From: Streptomyces cyaneus
GTDB lineage: Bacteria > Actinomycetota > Actinomycetes > Streptomycetales > Streptomycetaceae
Direction of reading: 5' to 3'
NCBI RefSeq assembly: GCF_004028635.1
Contig: NZ_RQJW01000007.1
Coordinates: 310,001-374,000, forward strand
DNA length: 64,000 nt
The first letter of the stretch is position 1. Every line of letters begins with the position of its first letter. Shown here piece after piece: positions 46,479-56,476 of the stretch. The notes beneath the pieces were generated by a model. It saw only the letters and a program-made list of their open reading frames with translations, did not search any database and had not been told where the DNA came from. Position numbers and translations under genes: made by a program.

Positions 46479-48466
46479 ACCCGATGAAAGCCGCCGCACC
46501 CACAGCCGCCGCAGTCGTGCTCGCCACCGCAGGTGGCCTGCTCACCGCGGTCGCCGCGCCCGCCTCCGCCGCCACGACCTGCAACTCACCGGTCTACAAG
46601 CGGCAGTTCTTCGCGAACACCACCTTCTCCGGCACCCCGAAGAAGACGGACTGCGACAGCGCGATCAGCGAGAGCTGGGGCGCGGGCGCCCCGGCCACCG
46701 GTCTGCCGACGAACAACTTCGGCGTCCGCTGGACCGTGACACGGGACTTCGGCTCCGGCGGTCCCTTCGCGTTCACCGCCGCCGCGCAGGACGGCATCCG
46801 CGTCTACCTCGACGGCGTCCGCAAGATCGACATCTGGAAAAACGTCTCGTCGACGGTGACCAAGACCGTCAATCTCACCGTCCCCAAGGGCAAGCACACC
46901 CTGCGGATCGACTACGTCAACTGGACCGGCTCCGCCAACGTCAAGTTCACGTACGCCCCGCGCACCTCGGCCACCGTCGACAAGGTCAAGCCGCTGACGC
47001 CGCTGGACCCGCTGGTGTCGTACAACACGGCGACCAACGAGACGAAGCTGAGCTGGACGAAGAACCAGGAGATGGACCTCGCCGGCTACCGCGTCTACCG
47101 GCGTCTGCGCGGCAGCACCAGCTGGACCAAGGTGGGGACGACCACGGCGACGACCCTCACCAACACGCCGCCCGCGACCGGCGCCGACTACTACTACGAG
47201 ATCCGCGCTTACGACAAGGCCGGCAACGAGTCCACCGGCACCGCCGACGCGCTGGTCACCAGCATCGTGCTGCAGACGCCCGACCTCACCGCGTCCGCGA
47301 CCGACACCGGTGCCGAACTGAGCTGGTCGGGGGTGCACGGCGGGGTGATCTACCGCGTGCAGCGAACCGACTTCTACGGCGCCGTCACCAAGTCCTGGGA
47401 CCTCAAGTACACCCTGAGCCTCACCGACGACACGCTCGCGCGGGGCGAGCCCGTCAAGTACCGGGTGGCGGCGGTGGACGGCTCGGGCCATGTATCGCCG
47501 TTCACCGACCTCCAGACGGTGACCCGCCCACTGGCCACACCCCGCGAGCTCACGGCGACCGCGGGCATCGGCAGCGCGACCCTGCAGTGGACGATGAAGC
47601 CGGAGGACGCCCCGTACAGCGAGTTCCGTGTCTACCGCTCGACGACACTGCCCGTGAGCACGTCGACGGCCCAGTCGGTGACCTGTACGACCACCTTCAC
47701 CACCCTCTCCGACGGGTCCCGCCGCTACAGCTGCGGCGACTTCTCCGCCGAGGAGGGCACGACCTACCACTACGCGGTACAGGCCGTGCAGTGGCCCAAC
47801 CTCTCCCGTCTGTCCAACACCGCGACCATCACCACGCTCACCTCGGACAAGGCCCCGGCCGCCGTCACGGGCCTGACGGCCACGGCGACGGAGTACGGCA
47901 TCGAGCTGGACTGGGCCGACAACACCGAGGAGGACATGCACCGGTACGTGGTCTACCGGGGCCGGCTGCTCGGCGACCCGGGTGACGAACAGGTGTGCTC
48001 CGGCTCGGAGTGGGCGTACCTCTCCCACGCCACCAGCTCCTACCGCGACGTCACGCTCCCCGACGGCGACGAGCTCTGCTACTTCGTGGACGCCCGGGAC
48101 CAGGCGGGCAACTCCAGTTTCAGGTCGACCGGCAACGCGATCGCGGTCGTCGTGAACGAGCTGGACCTGACCCCGACCGTCGCCACCCCGGAGGGCTCAC
48201 CGCTCACCGTGACGGCGACCAAGTGGGACCTGGAGGACGCCCGCGTCCACCTCTCCTGGAACGAGCTCGACTCCGCGACCGGCTACGACGTCCACCGCTG
48301 GAACCCGGTCAGCAAGCAGTACGAGCTGCTGACGACCACCTCCGACCGCTGGTACTACGACACCACCGCGCCGAAGGGCACCACCCACTTCTACCGGGTG
48401 ACCGCCCACTTCGCCGACGGCACACAGTCCCTGCCCGGCACCGACCACGTGATCCTGGAGCCATAA
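46475..48466 (+). CDS. Secreted PA14-like/fibronectin-III protein (array member D)
   Basis: 663 residues. Same plan: signal peptide, PA14-like domain (VYKRQFFANTTFSGTP, GVRWTVTRDFGSGGPFAF), then five Fn3 modules with Cys in the fourth and fifth. The start is set at GTG 46475 rather than ATG 46484, because it gives the MNP- N-terminus seen in members B and C and a GTGA overlap with the stop of C. It has no leader of its own, so it depends on the C transcript. Ends before the bidirectional terminator at 48487. Confidence 0.87.
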   Translation: MNPMKAAAPTAAAVVLATAGGLLTAVAAPASAATTCNSPVYKRQFFANTTFSGTPKKTDCDSAISESWGAGAPATGLPTNNFGVRWTVTRDFGSGGPFAFTAAAQDGIRVYLDGVRKIDIWKNVSSTVTKTVNLTVPKGKHTLRIDYVNWTGSANVKFTYAPRTSATVDKVKPLTPLDPLVSYNTATNETKLSWTKNQEMDLAGYRVYRRLRGSTSWTKVGTTTATTLTNTPPATGADYYYEIRAYDKAGNESTGTADALVTSIVLQTPDLTASATDTGAELSWSGVHGGVIYRVQRTDFYGAVTKSWDLKYTLSLTDDTLARGEPVKYRVAAVDGSGHVSPFTDLQTVTRPLATPRELTATAGIGSATLQWTMKPEDAPYSEFRVYRSTTLPVSTSTAQSVTCTTTFTTLSDGSRRYSCGDFSAEEGTTYHYAVQAVQWPNLSRLSNTATITTLTSDKAPAAVTGLTATATEYGIELDWADNTEEDMHRYVVYRGRLLGDPGDEQVCSGSEWAYLSHATSSYRDVTLPDGDELCYFVDARDQAGNSSFRSTGNAIAVVVNELDLTPTVATPEGSPLTVTATKWDLEDARVHLSWNELDSATGYDVHRWNPVSKQYELLTTTSDRWYYDTTAPKGTTHFYRVTAHFADGTQSLPGTDHVILEP

Positions 48467-48486
48467 GGGGCAGCAAACCAACAGCC

Positions 48487-48520
48487 GAGGGGCCCGGAGG
48501 AATGAACCTCCGGGCCCCTC
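48487..48520. terminator. Bidirectional terminator between array gene D and hspR
   Basis: Perfect 14-bp stem GAGGGGCCCGGAGG / CCTCCGGGCCCCTC with loop AATGAA, between convergent genes. It closes both the PA14/Fn3 transcript and the dnaK operon. Confidence 0.88.
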
Positions 48521-48538
48521 AAGGCATTTGACGTGCCG

Positions 48539-49000
48539 TCAGTCCGACGACTGCTGCCGCTTCGGCCGCCACACCACCAGCGCGCTGGTCTGCTGGACCT
48601 CCTGGTACGGCACCAGATCCCGGCGGTACGACGCGTGCACCGCCGCCTCGCGCTGCTGCATCGCCGCCGCGGCCCCTTCCACGGCGGCCGTCAGCTCGGC
48701 CACCCGGGACTGGAGCGCGGCGACCTGGTTCTCCAGTTCGATGATGCGCTTGATGCCGGCCAGGTTGATGCCCTCGTCCTGCGACAACTGCTGGACGGTG
48801 CGCAGCAGTTCGATGTCACGGGCCGAGTAGCGGCGGCCCCGGCCGGCGGTGCGGTCCGGGGACACCAGGCCCAGGCGGTCGTACTGGCGCAGCGTCTGCG
48901 GGTGCAGGCCGGAGAGCTGGGCCGCCACCGAGATGACGTAGACCGGGGTCTCCTCGGTCAGTTCATACGGATTGCGTCGACGGCCGTCCATCTCGATCAT
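48539..49000 (-). CDS. hspR: HspR heat-shock repressor (MerR family)
   Basis: 153 residues. MerR-type HTH at about 20-85 (VYVISVAAQLSGLHPQTLRQYD; GRGRRYSARDIELL), then a coiled-coil helix (QVAALQSRVAELTAAVEG) and the conserved C-terminal end TSALVVWRPKR. It represses the dnaK operon and clpB, with DnaK as co-repressor in Streptomyces (established). ATG 49000 overlaps the dnaJ stop by ATGA and has AAGGGAG upstream; ATG 48991 would give the shorter MDGRRRNPYEL form. Last gene of the operon. Confidence 0.96.
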   Translation of the reverse strand: MIEMDGRRRNPYELTEETPVYVISVAAQLSGLHPQTLRQYDRLGLVSPDRTAGRGRRYSARDIELLRTVQQLSQDEGINLAGIKRIIELENQVAALQSRVAELTAAVEGAAAAMQQREAAVHASYRRDLVPYQEVQQTSALVVWRPKRQQSSD

Positions 49001-50178
49001 GCTCCCTTCGCGGCCTGGAACAGCTCCGCCCGCGGGTCCTCGCCCGCGGTCGCCTCGCGATACGCCTCGAGTGCGTCACGAGCCTTCCCCGTCAGGTCCG
49101 TCGGAACACTCACCTCGACGGTGACCAGGAGGTCGCCGCGGGTGCCGTCCTTGCGGACCGCGCCCTTGCCCCGCGCCCGCATGGTGCGGCCGTTGGGCGT
49201 GCCGGGCGGCAGTTTCAGGGTGACCGGTGGTCCGCCCAGGGTGGGGACCCTGACCTCGCCGCCGAGGGCCGCTTCCGTGAAGGTCACGGGGACGGTCACC
49301 GTGAGGTTGTCGTCCTTGCGGCCGAACACCGGGTGCGCCTCGACGTGCACGGTGACATACAGATCGCCGGCCGGGCCGCCGCGCTCACCAGGTGCACCCT
49401 TGCCGCGCAGGCGGATGCGCTGACCGTCCGACACCCCGGCGGGGATGCGGACCTGCATGGTCCTGGACGACTTCGCCCGGCCGCTGCCCTTGCACTCCAG
49501 ACAGGGATGCTCGGCCATCAGGCCGCGTCCCTTGCAGTCCGGGCAGGGGTCGGTGAGGGAGAAGCCGCCACCGGAGCCCCGGGCCACCTGGCCGGTACCG
49601 ACACAGGTCGGGCACACACGCGGCGTGCCGTTCTTGTCGCCGGTGCCCGCACACGCCTTGCACGGCGACTGCGAGGACATGCGCAGCGGGACCGTCGCCC
49701 CCTCGATCGCCTCGGTGAAGCTGAGGCTGACCTCGGTGTCGATGTCCTGGCCGCGCCTGGGCTGGGTCCGGGTCGTGCCCGTGCCGCCGCGATTGAACAG
49801 GCCCCCGAAGACGTCACCGAGTCCGCCGCCGAAGCCGCCGGCTCCCCCTTGGCCGCCCTGGGCGCCGCCTCCGAAGAGGTCGCCCAGGTCGAAGTTGAAG
49901 GAGCCGCCCGCGCCGCCCGGCCCCGGACGGAAGCCGCCGTTGCCGAAGAGGGCGCGTGCCTCGTCGTACTCCTTGCGCTTCTTGGGGTCGCCGAGGATGT
50001 CGTTCGCCTCGGAGATCTCCTTGAAGCGCTCCTCAGCCTTGGCGTTGCCCTTGTTGGCGTCCGGGTGGTACTCGCGAGCGAGCTTGCGGTACGCCTTCTT
50101 GATCTCGGCCTCGGTGGCGTCCTTGGGGACGCCGAGGACCTTGTAGAAGTCCTTCTCGATGAAGTCCTTGGTGCTCAT
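48997..50178 (-). CDS. dnaJ: DnaJ co-chaperone
   Basis: 393 residues. J domain with HPD at 38-40, a Gly/Phe-rich stretch (about 80-135), a zinc-finger domain with four CxxCxGxG repeats (CKACAGTG, CPTCVGTG, CPDCKGRG, CLECKGSG) and two C-terminal substrate-binding beta domains. Stimulates DnaK ATPase and delivers substrates. Third gene of dnaK-grpE-dnaJ-hspR, 33 bases after grpE, and overlapping hspR by 4 bases. This is the DnaJ1 copy typical of the actinomycete dnaK operon. Confidence 0.97.
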   Translation of the reverse strand: MSTKDFIEKDFYKVLGVPKDATEAEIKKAYRKLAREYHPDANKGNAKAEERFKEISEANDILGDPKKRKEYDEARALFGNGGFRPGPGGAGGSFNFDLGDLFGGGAQGGQGGAGGFGGGLGDVFGGLFNRGGTGTTRTQPRRGQDIDTEVSLSFTEAIEGATVPLRMSSQSPCKACAGTGDKNGTPRVCPTCVGTGQVARGSGGGFSLTDPCPDCKGRGLMAEHPCLECKGSGRAKSSRTMQVRIPAGVSDGQRIRLRGKGAPGERGGPAGDLYVTVHVEAHPVFGRKDDNLTVTVPVTFTEAALGGEVRVPTLGGPPVTLKLPPGTPNGRTMRARGKGAVRKDGTRGDLLVTVEVSVPTDLTGKARDALEAYREATAGEDPRAELFQAAKGA

Positions 50179-50211
50179 CCTCGACGCCCCTCCTCTCTCC
50201 TCGGTTCAACG

Positions 50212-50858
50212 TCAGCCCTCGTCCGGGCCACCGCTCTCCTTGTCGTCGGCCGCCTCGGTCGCCTCGTCGGCCTTGACCGTCTGCGCGCCCGGCTGGGGCT
50301 CGGCGACGGCCACCCGCGCGGGGCGGATGGTGCGCTCGCCGATGCGATACCCGGGCTGCAGGATCGCCACGCAGGTCGTCTCGGTGACGTCCGGCGCGTA
50401 ACTGTGCATCAGGGCCTCGTGGATCGTCGGGTCGAAGGGCTCGCCCTCCTTGCCGAACTGCTGCAGACCCATCTTCGCCGCGACGGTCTCCAGCGACTCC
50501 CCGACGGACTTGAATCCGCCGACGAGTTCGCCGTGTTCCCGCGCGCGGCCGATGTCGTCGAGCACGGGCAGGAGCTCGGTCAGGAGGTTCGCGATGGCGA
50601 TCTCCTTGACCGTGATCCGGTCGCGCTCGACGCGGCGGCGGTAGTTCTGGAACTCGGCCTGGAGCCGCTGGAGGTCCGCGGTGCGCTCTTCGAGCGCCTT
50701 GCGCACCTGGTCCAGCTGGGCCGTCAGACCGGCGATCTGTGCTGATGCGTCCCCGGCCGGGGCCGCCCCCTCCTGGGAAGCGGCCGCCGACTCGGCGTCT
50801 TCAGAGGTGGCGCCGGAGGGGACGTCAGGCTTCTCGTCGAAGCCCGGGGTCTCCTCCG

Positions 50859-50862
<4 letters not shown>
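50212..50862 (-). CDS. grpE: GrpE nucleotide-exchange factor
   Basis: 216 residues. An acidic, disordered N-terminus (1-45), a long dimerising helix (IAGLTAQLDQVRKALEERTADL, read in part; FQNYRRRVERDR) and the C-terminal beta domain (VAAKMGLQQFG, EALMHSYAPDVTETTCVAILQPGY, in parts). Releases ADP from DnaK. GTG 50862 overlaps the dnaK stop by GTGA, so it is coupled to dnaK. The C-terminal tail (about 180-216) is longer than in E. coli, as in other actinobacteria. Confidence 0.96.
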
Positions 50863-52715
<1,853 letters not shown>

Positions 52716-52734
52716 GGTTGATTCCTCCAGCTGA

Positions 52735-52755
52735 CTTGAGTGGAACGGACTCAAG
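52735..52755. promoter_or_regulatory. HAIR element 1 (HspR operator) of the dnaK operon
   Basis: CTTGAGT-GGAACGG-ACTCAAG, a perfect match to the HAIR consensus CTTGAGT-N7-ACTCAAG, only 20 bases upstream of the dnaK start codon. HspR bound here would block initiation. Confidence 0.96.
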
Positions 52756-52787
52756 TGTGCATGACGGCCCCCGCCCGGTCAACAGAG

Positions 52788-52806
52788 CTGAGTCGACCCC
52801 ACTCAA
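52788..52806. promoter_or_regulatory. HAIR-like element 2 of the dnaK operon
   Basis: CTGAGT-CGACCCC-ACTCAA, one mismatch from the HAIR core, 46 bases centre-to-centre from the perfect site. S. coelicolor dnaK also has multiple HspR sites. The element lies only 4 bases from the stop codon of the next gene (52810). Confidence 0.8.
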
Positions 52807-52809
52807 CTC

Positions 52810-53874
52810 TTATCCGTTCCTTACACGCAACTGGGCTCTGACCTGCGTAGATGTCGCCTGGGCGGGCGGCCGAGGGGAACCCCCTACGGGGAATGAGGGT
52901 TGACGCCGAGGCGCATAGGGCTTGATCAACAAGAGCGCCAACACGGCGACGAGGGCACCCGCCCCCACCCAGAACACCGCCGACTCGGCGATCCATCCCA
53001 TATGCACGAGAACACCGACGAGCACCCCGGAAAAGGCGGCCCCACCCAGCAAGACGGTCGCGGCCGGCGGAGTGAGGCCGACCCGGCGCAGACGATGAGC
53101 GAGATGGTCGGGTCCGCCCCGCAGCAACGGCCGCCCGGCCAGCCGGCGGGACAGCACCACCAGGAGGACATCGGCGGTGGCGAGCGCGGTGAGCGCGTAG
53201 AGCACACCCACGCTCGAGGCCACCTCGTGCCCGGTACGGGTCATCACGGCCGTCGACGCCAGCACGAATCCGACGAACAGGGACCCGCACGCCCCGAGCC
53301 CGATCCGCGCGGGATGCCAGTTGTGCATGAGGAATCCGGTCAGGGCGGCGGCCAGCACGCTCAGCAGCACGGCCAGTTCGTCCATCACCTCGGCCGCCGC
53401 CAGCAGCCCGACACCGAAGGCGGTGACGACCCCGACGGTGCCGGCCAGCCCGTCCGCATGGTCCAGCGCCTTGAAGCCGACGGCGACGAGGACGATCCAG
53501 CCGACGGCCGGCACCCCGAGCAGGAAGCCCGTCTCGCCGTACGGCACCACGCAGGCCGCCGCCACGGCCGTACCGCCCACCAGGAACCGCGCCTTCACCC
53601 GCCGTACGTCGGCGACCAGCCCGAGCACGGCGACGGCGCCCGCGGCCATCAGCAGCCGCTCGATCTCGGGACCCAGCGGGGCGAAGCCCGTCCACTCCCC
53701 CGCGGCGACGACCAGGCAGGTCACGAGCACGACGCCGGCCCCACCGAGCAACGGCAGCGGCCGCTGGCGCCGACGGTCGACGATGCCGAGGCGCAGAGCG
53801 GGCAGCCGGAGCAGCGCCGCGAGGAAGGCGGCGAGGAGAAGAGAGGTGGTGGCGGCTGCGATCCCGTAAAGCAC
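52810..53874 (-). CDS. MraY/WecA-family membrane protein with degenerate active site
   Basis: 354 residues with about ten membrane helices. The topology and landmarks follow the polyprenyl-phosphate sugar-phosphotransferase family: LLGGAGV near 43, LVADVRRVKAR in the first cytoplasmic loop, FKALDHADGLAG, HNWHPARIGLGACGSLFVGF and GGPDHLAHRLRR. Key acidic residues are missing: the usual DD pair reads AD, the NxxNxxDG motif has no Asn, and the FMGDAGS motif reads LGACGS. Catalysis is therefore doubtful. It is read in the same direction as dnaK, just upstream of it. GTG 53874 start. Confidence 0.8.
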   Translation of the reverse strand: MLYGIAAATTSLLLAAFLAALLRLPALRLGIVDRRRQRPLPLLGGAGVVLVTCLVVAAGEWTGFAPLGPEIERLLMAAGAVAVLGLVADVRRVKARFLVGGTAVAAACVVPYGETGFLLGVPAVGWIVLVAVGFKALDHADGLAGTVGVVTAFGVGLLAAAEVMDELAVLLSVLAAALTGFLMHNWHPARIGLGACGSLFVGFVLASTAVMTRTGHEVASSVGVLYALTALATADVLLVVLSRRLAGRPLLRGGPDHLAHRLRRVGLTPPAATVLLGGAAFSGVLVGVLVHMGWIAESAVFWVGAGALVAVLALLLIKPYAPRRQPSFPVGGSPRPPAQATSTQVRAQLRVRNG

Positions 53875-54018
53875 GGGGCTAGGTTAGTGCCGTATATACC
53901 ATTTCGGGATGAATAACACGATCGGTTCTTAAGGCAACCCTCAGCGACTCACATCACTCCGCACCTGGCTACAGTGCGACAGAGGATGCGGGTAGTCTCA
54001 GACGGACTGATTAAGTTA

Positions 54019-54046
54019 CCGCTTAGTAATGTCCGCTCAGTAATGT
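54019..54046. promoter_or_regulatory. Tandem 14-bp repeat upstream of etfD-like gene
   Basis: CCGCTTAGTAATGT (54019-54032) is followed directly by CCGCTCAGTAATGT (54033-54046). The first overlaps a TTAC-N6-GTAA dyad (54017-54030). It lies 47 bases before the start codon. TetR-type regulators of fatty-acid genes often bind TTAC/GTAA-type dyads, so lipid-responsive control of this gene is a reasonable guess. Confidence 0.5.
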
Positions 54047-54092
54047 CGAGGACCCCCTCGAACCACCCCTCGCAGGCCCGAGGAGCCCCGAA

Positions 54093-56375
54093 ATGCAACT
54101 CGCCGCGATCATCGTGTCGCTGGTGCTGACCGTGGTCGGCGTTGCGCTGCTCGCACGCGCCATCGGCCAGTTCGTCCGGTACTTCAAGCTCGGCCAGCCG
54201 GTGCCCGCCGGTACCCGGACCGACAACCCCTACCAGCGCAGTGTGACCCTGGTGCGGGAGTTCCTCGGCCACACCCGCATGAACAGGTGGGGCATCGTCG
54301 GCTTCGCCCACTGGTTCGTGGCCGTCGGCTTCCTGACGCTGCCGCCGACCCTGGCGCAGGCGTTCGGCCAGCTCTTCCAGGCCGACTGGACGCTGCCGAT
54401 CATCGGCGGGTTCCTGCCGTTCGAGCTGTACATCGAGTTCATCGGCGTGATGACGATCCTGGGCATCGCCGTCCTGATGGTCATCCGCCTGCTGAGCCTG
54501 CCGTCCCGGGCCGGCCGCAAGTCCCGCTTCGCCGGCTCCAAGGCCGGTCAGGCGTACTTCGTCGAGTACGTCATCCTCACCATCGGCCTCGCGATCTACG
54601 TGCTGCGCGGCCTTGAGGGCGCGATCCACCACGTGGAGCACTACGAGGCCGCGTACTTCGCCTCGTACCCGCTGGTCCTGGCCTTCAAGGGCCTGAGCGT
54701 CTCCACTCTCCAGACCCTGGTCTACTTCACCGCGATGGTGAAGATCAGCACCTCGTTCATCTGGATGATCGTGGTCTCGCTCAACACCAACATGGGCGTG
54801 GCCTGGCACCGCTTCCTGGGCTTCCCGAACATCTGGTTCAAGCGCAACGCGACGGGTGAGACGGCCCTCGGCGCCCTGCAGCCCATGACCTCCGGCGGCA
54901 AGCCGATCGACTTCACCGACCCCGGCGAGGACGACGTCTTCGGTGTCTCCCAGGTCGAGCAGTTCTCCTGGAAGGGCCTGCTGGACTTCTCCACCTGCAC
55001 CGAGTGCGGTCGCTGCCAGTCGCAGTGCCCCGCCTGGAACACGGGCAAGCCGCTCTCCCCCAAGCTCCTGATCATGTCGCTGCGCGACCACGCGCACGCC
55101 AAGGCGCCGTACCTGCTGGCCGGCGGCGGCAAGACGATGGAGGGCGAGGAGAAGGCATCCGAGGAGCAGCTCAAGGACGTCCCCGCGGCCGCCCTCGCGG
55201 AGGCCGAGCGCCCGCTGATCGGCACCGCCGAAGAGAACGGCGTCATCGACCCGGACGTCCTGTGGTCCTGCACCACCTGCGGCGCCTGCGTCGAGCAGTG
55301 CCCCGTCGACATCGAGCACATCGACCACATCGTCGACATGCGCCGCTACCAGGTGATGATCGAGTCCGCGTTCCCGTCCGAGGCGGGCACGATGCTCAAG
55401 AACCTGGAGAAGAAGGGCAACCCCTGGGGCCTGGCGAAGAAGCAGCGCCTGGAGTGGCTGAAGGAAGTCGACTTCGAGGTGCCGGTCGTCGGCAAGGACA
55501 TCGAGGACCTCACCGAGGTCGAGTACCTGTACTGGGTCGGCTGCGCCGGCGCCCTGGAGGACCGGGCGAAGAAGACCACCAAGGCCTTCGCCGAGCTGCT
55601 GCACATGGCGGGCGTCAAGTTCGCGATCATGGGCGGCGACGAGAAGTGCACCGGTGACTCCGCCCGCCGCCTCGGCAACGAGCCCCTGTTCCAGGAGCTC
55701 GGCATGGAGAACGTCGCCGCGCTGAACATGGCGTTCGGCGAGGAGATGGACGACGAGGGCAACGTCACGCCCGAGTCGAAGAAGCCGAAGTCGGCGAAGA
55801 AGATCGTCGCGACCTGCCCGCACTGCCTGAACACGATCGGCAACGAGTACCCGCAGATCGGCGGCGACTACGAAGTCATCCACCACACCCAGCTGCTCCA
55901 GCACCTGGTGGACGAGGGCAAGCTGGTCCCGGTCACCCCGGTCGAGGGCATCATCACGTACCACGACCCCTGCTACCTGGGCCGCCACAACAAGATCTAC
56001 ACGCCTCCGCGCGAGATCATCGCCAGCGTCCCGGGCATCCGCAACGAGGAGATGCACCGCCACAAGGAGCGCGGCTTCTGCTGTGGCGCCGGTGGTGCGC
56101 GGATGTGGATGGAGGAGCGGATCGGCAAGCGCATCAACAACGAGCGCGTCGACGAGGCCCTCTCGACCAACCCGGACATCGTCTCCACCGCCTGCCCGTT
56201 CTGCCTGGTCATGCTCACGGACTCCGTGAACGGCAAGAAGAACGAAGGCAAGGCCAAGGAGTCCATCCAGGTCGTCGACGTCGCCCAGCTGCTGCTGGAG
56301 TCGGTCAAGACGCCGGTGGACCCCGAGGACACGGCACAGACGGAGAGTGAGCCGGAGCCCGAGCCGGTGAAGTAA
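54093..56375 (+). CDS. EtfD-like membrane Fe-S oxidoreductase
   Basis: 760 residues. An N-terminal membrane part with about five helices resembles a nitrate-reductase gamma/heme b domain. Two [4Fe-4S] ferredoxin motifs follow (CTECGRCQSQCP, CTTCGACVEQCP), then two CCG domains (WVGCAG, TCPHCLNTIG; YHDPCYLGRHN, GFCCGAGGARMW, ACPFCL). This matches mycobacterial EtfD (Rv0338c), which reoxidises electron-transfer flavoprotein during fatty-acid oxidation and passes electrons to the quinone pool. ATG 54093 has GAGGAG upstream. Monocistronic, with its own promoter region and terminator. Confidence 0.92.
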   Translation: MQLAAIIVSLVLTVVGVALLARAIGQFVRYFKLGQPVPAGTRTDNPYQRSVTLVREFLGHTRMNRWGIVGFAHWFVAVGFLTLPPTLAQAFGQLFQADWTLPIIGGFLPFELYIEFIGVMTILGIAVLMVIRLLSLPSRAGRKSRFAGSKAGQAYFVEYVILTIGLAIYVLRGLEGAIHHVEHYEAAYFASYPLVLAFKGLSVSTLQTLVYFTAMVKISTSFIWMIVVSLNTNMGVAWHRFLGFPNIWFKRNATGETALGALQPMTSGGKPIDFTDPGEDDVFGVSQVEQFSWKGLLDFSTCTECGRCQSQCPAWNTGKPLSPKLLIMSLRDHAHAKAPYLLAGGGKTMEGEEKASEEQLKDVPAAALAEAERPLIGTAEENGVIDPDVLWSCTTCGACVEQCPVDIEHIDHIVDMRRYQVMIESAFPSEAGTMLKNLEKKGNPWGLAKKQRLEWLKEVDFEVPVVGKDIEDLTEVEYLYWVGCAGALEDRAKKTTKAFAELLHMAGVKFAIMGGDEKCTGDSARRLGNEPLFQELGMENVAALNMAFGEEMDDEGNVTPESKKPKSAKKIVATCPHCLNTIGNEYPQIGGDYEVIHHTQLLQHLVDEGKLVPVTPVEGIITYHDPCYLGRHNKIYTPPREIIASVPGIRNEEMHRHKERGFCCGAGGARMWMEERIGKRINNERVDEALSTNPDIVSTACPFCLVMLTDSVNGKKNEGKAKESIQVVDVAQLLLESVKTPVDPEDTAQTESEPEPEPVK

Positions 56376-56415
56376 CCGCCACGGCCGCTTTGTCCGGCCC
56401 TGTTCGGCCCTGTTC

Positions 56416-56453
56416 GGCGCCCCCTGCCCTGTTGTACGAGGGCAGGGGGCGCC
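56416..56453. terminator. Bidirectional terminator after the etfD-like gene
   Basis: Perfect 14-bp stem GGCGCCCCCTGCCC / GGGCAGGGGGCGCC with a 10-base loop between convergent genes. Three TGTTCGG copies lie just before it (56390-56416). Confidence 0.88.
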
Positions 56454-56476
56454 GTCGTACGTCAGCCGAAGCCGCG

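Noticed and set aside
44343..46499. Open frame of 718 codons opposite array gene C
   Set aside because: Arg/Gly/Val-rich antisense shadow. The sense strand encodes a signal peptide and Fn3 modules.
53949..56063. Open frame of 704 codons opposite the etfD-like gene
   Set aside because: Antisense shadow; low-complexity Arg/Leu/Val composition, and the etfD-like motifs on the other strand are unambiguous.
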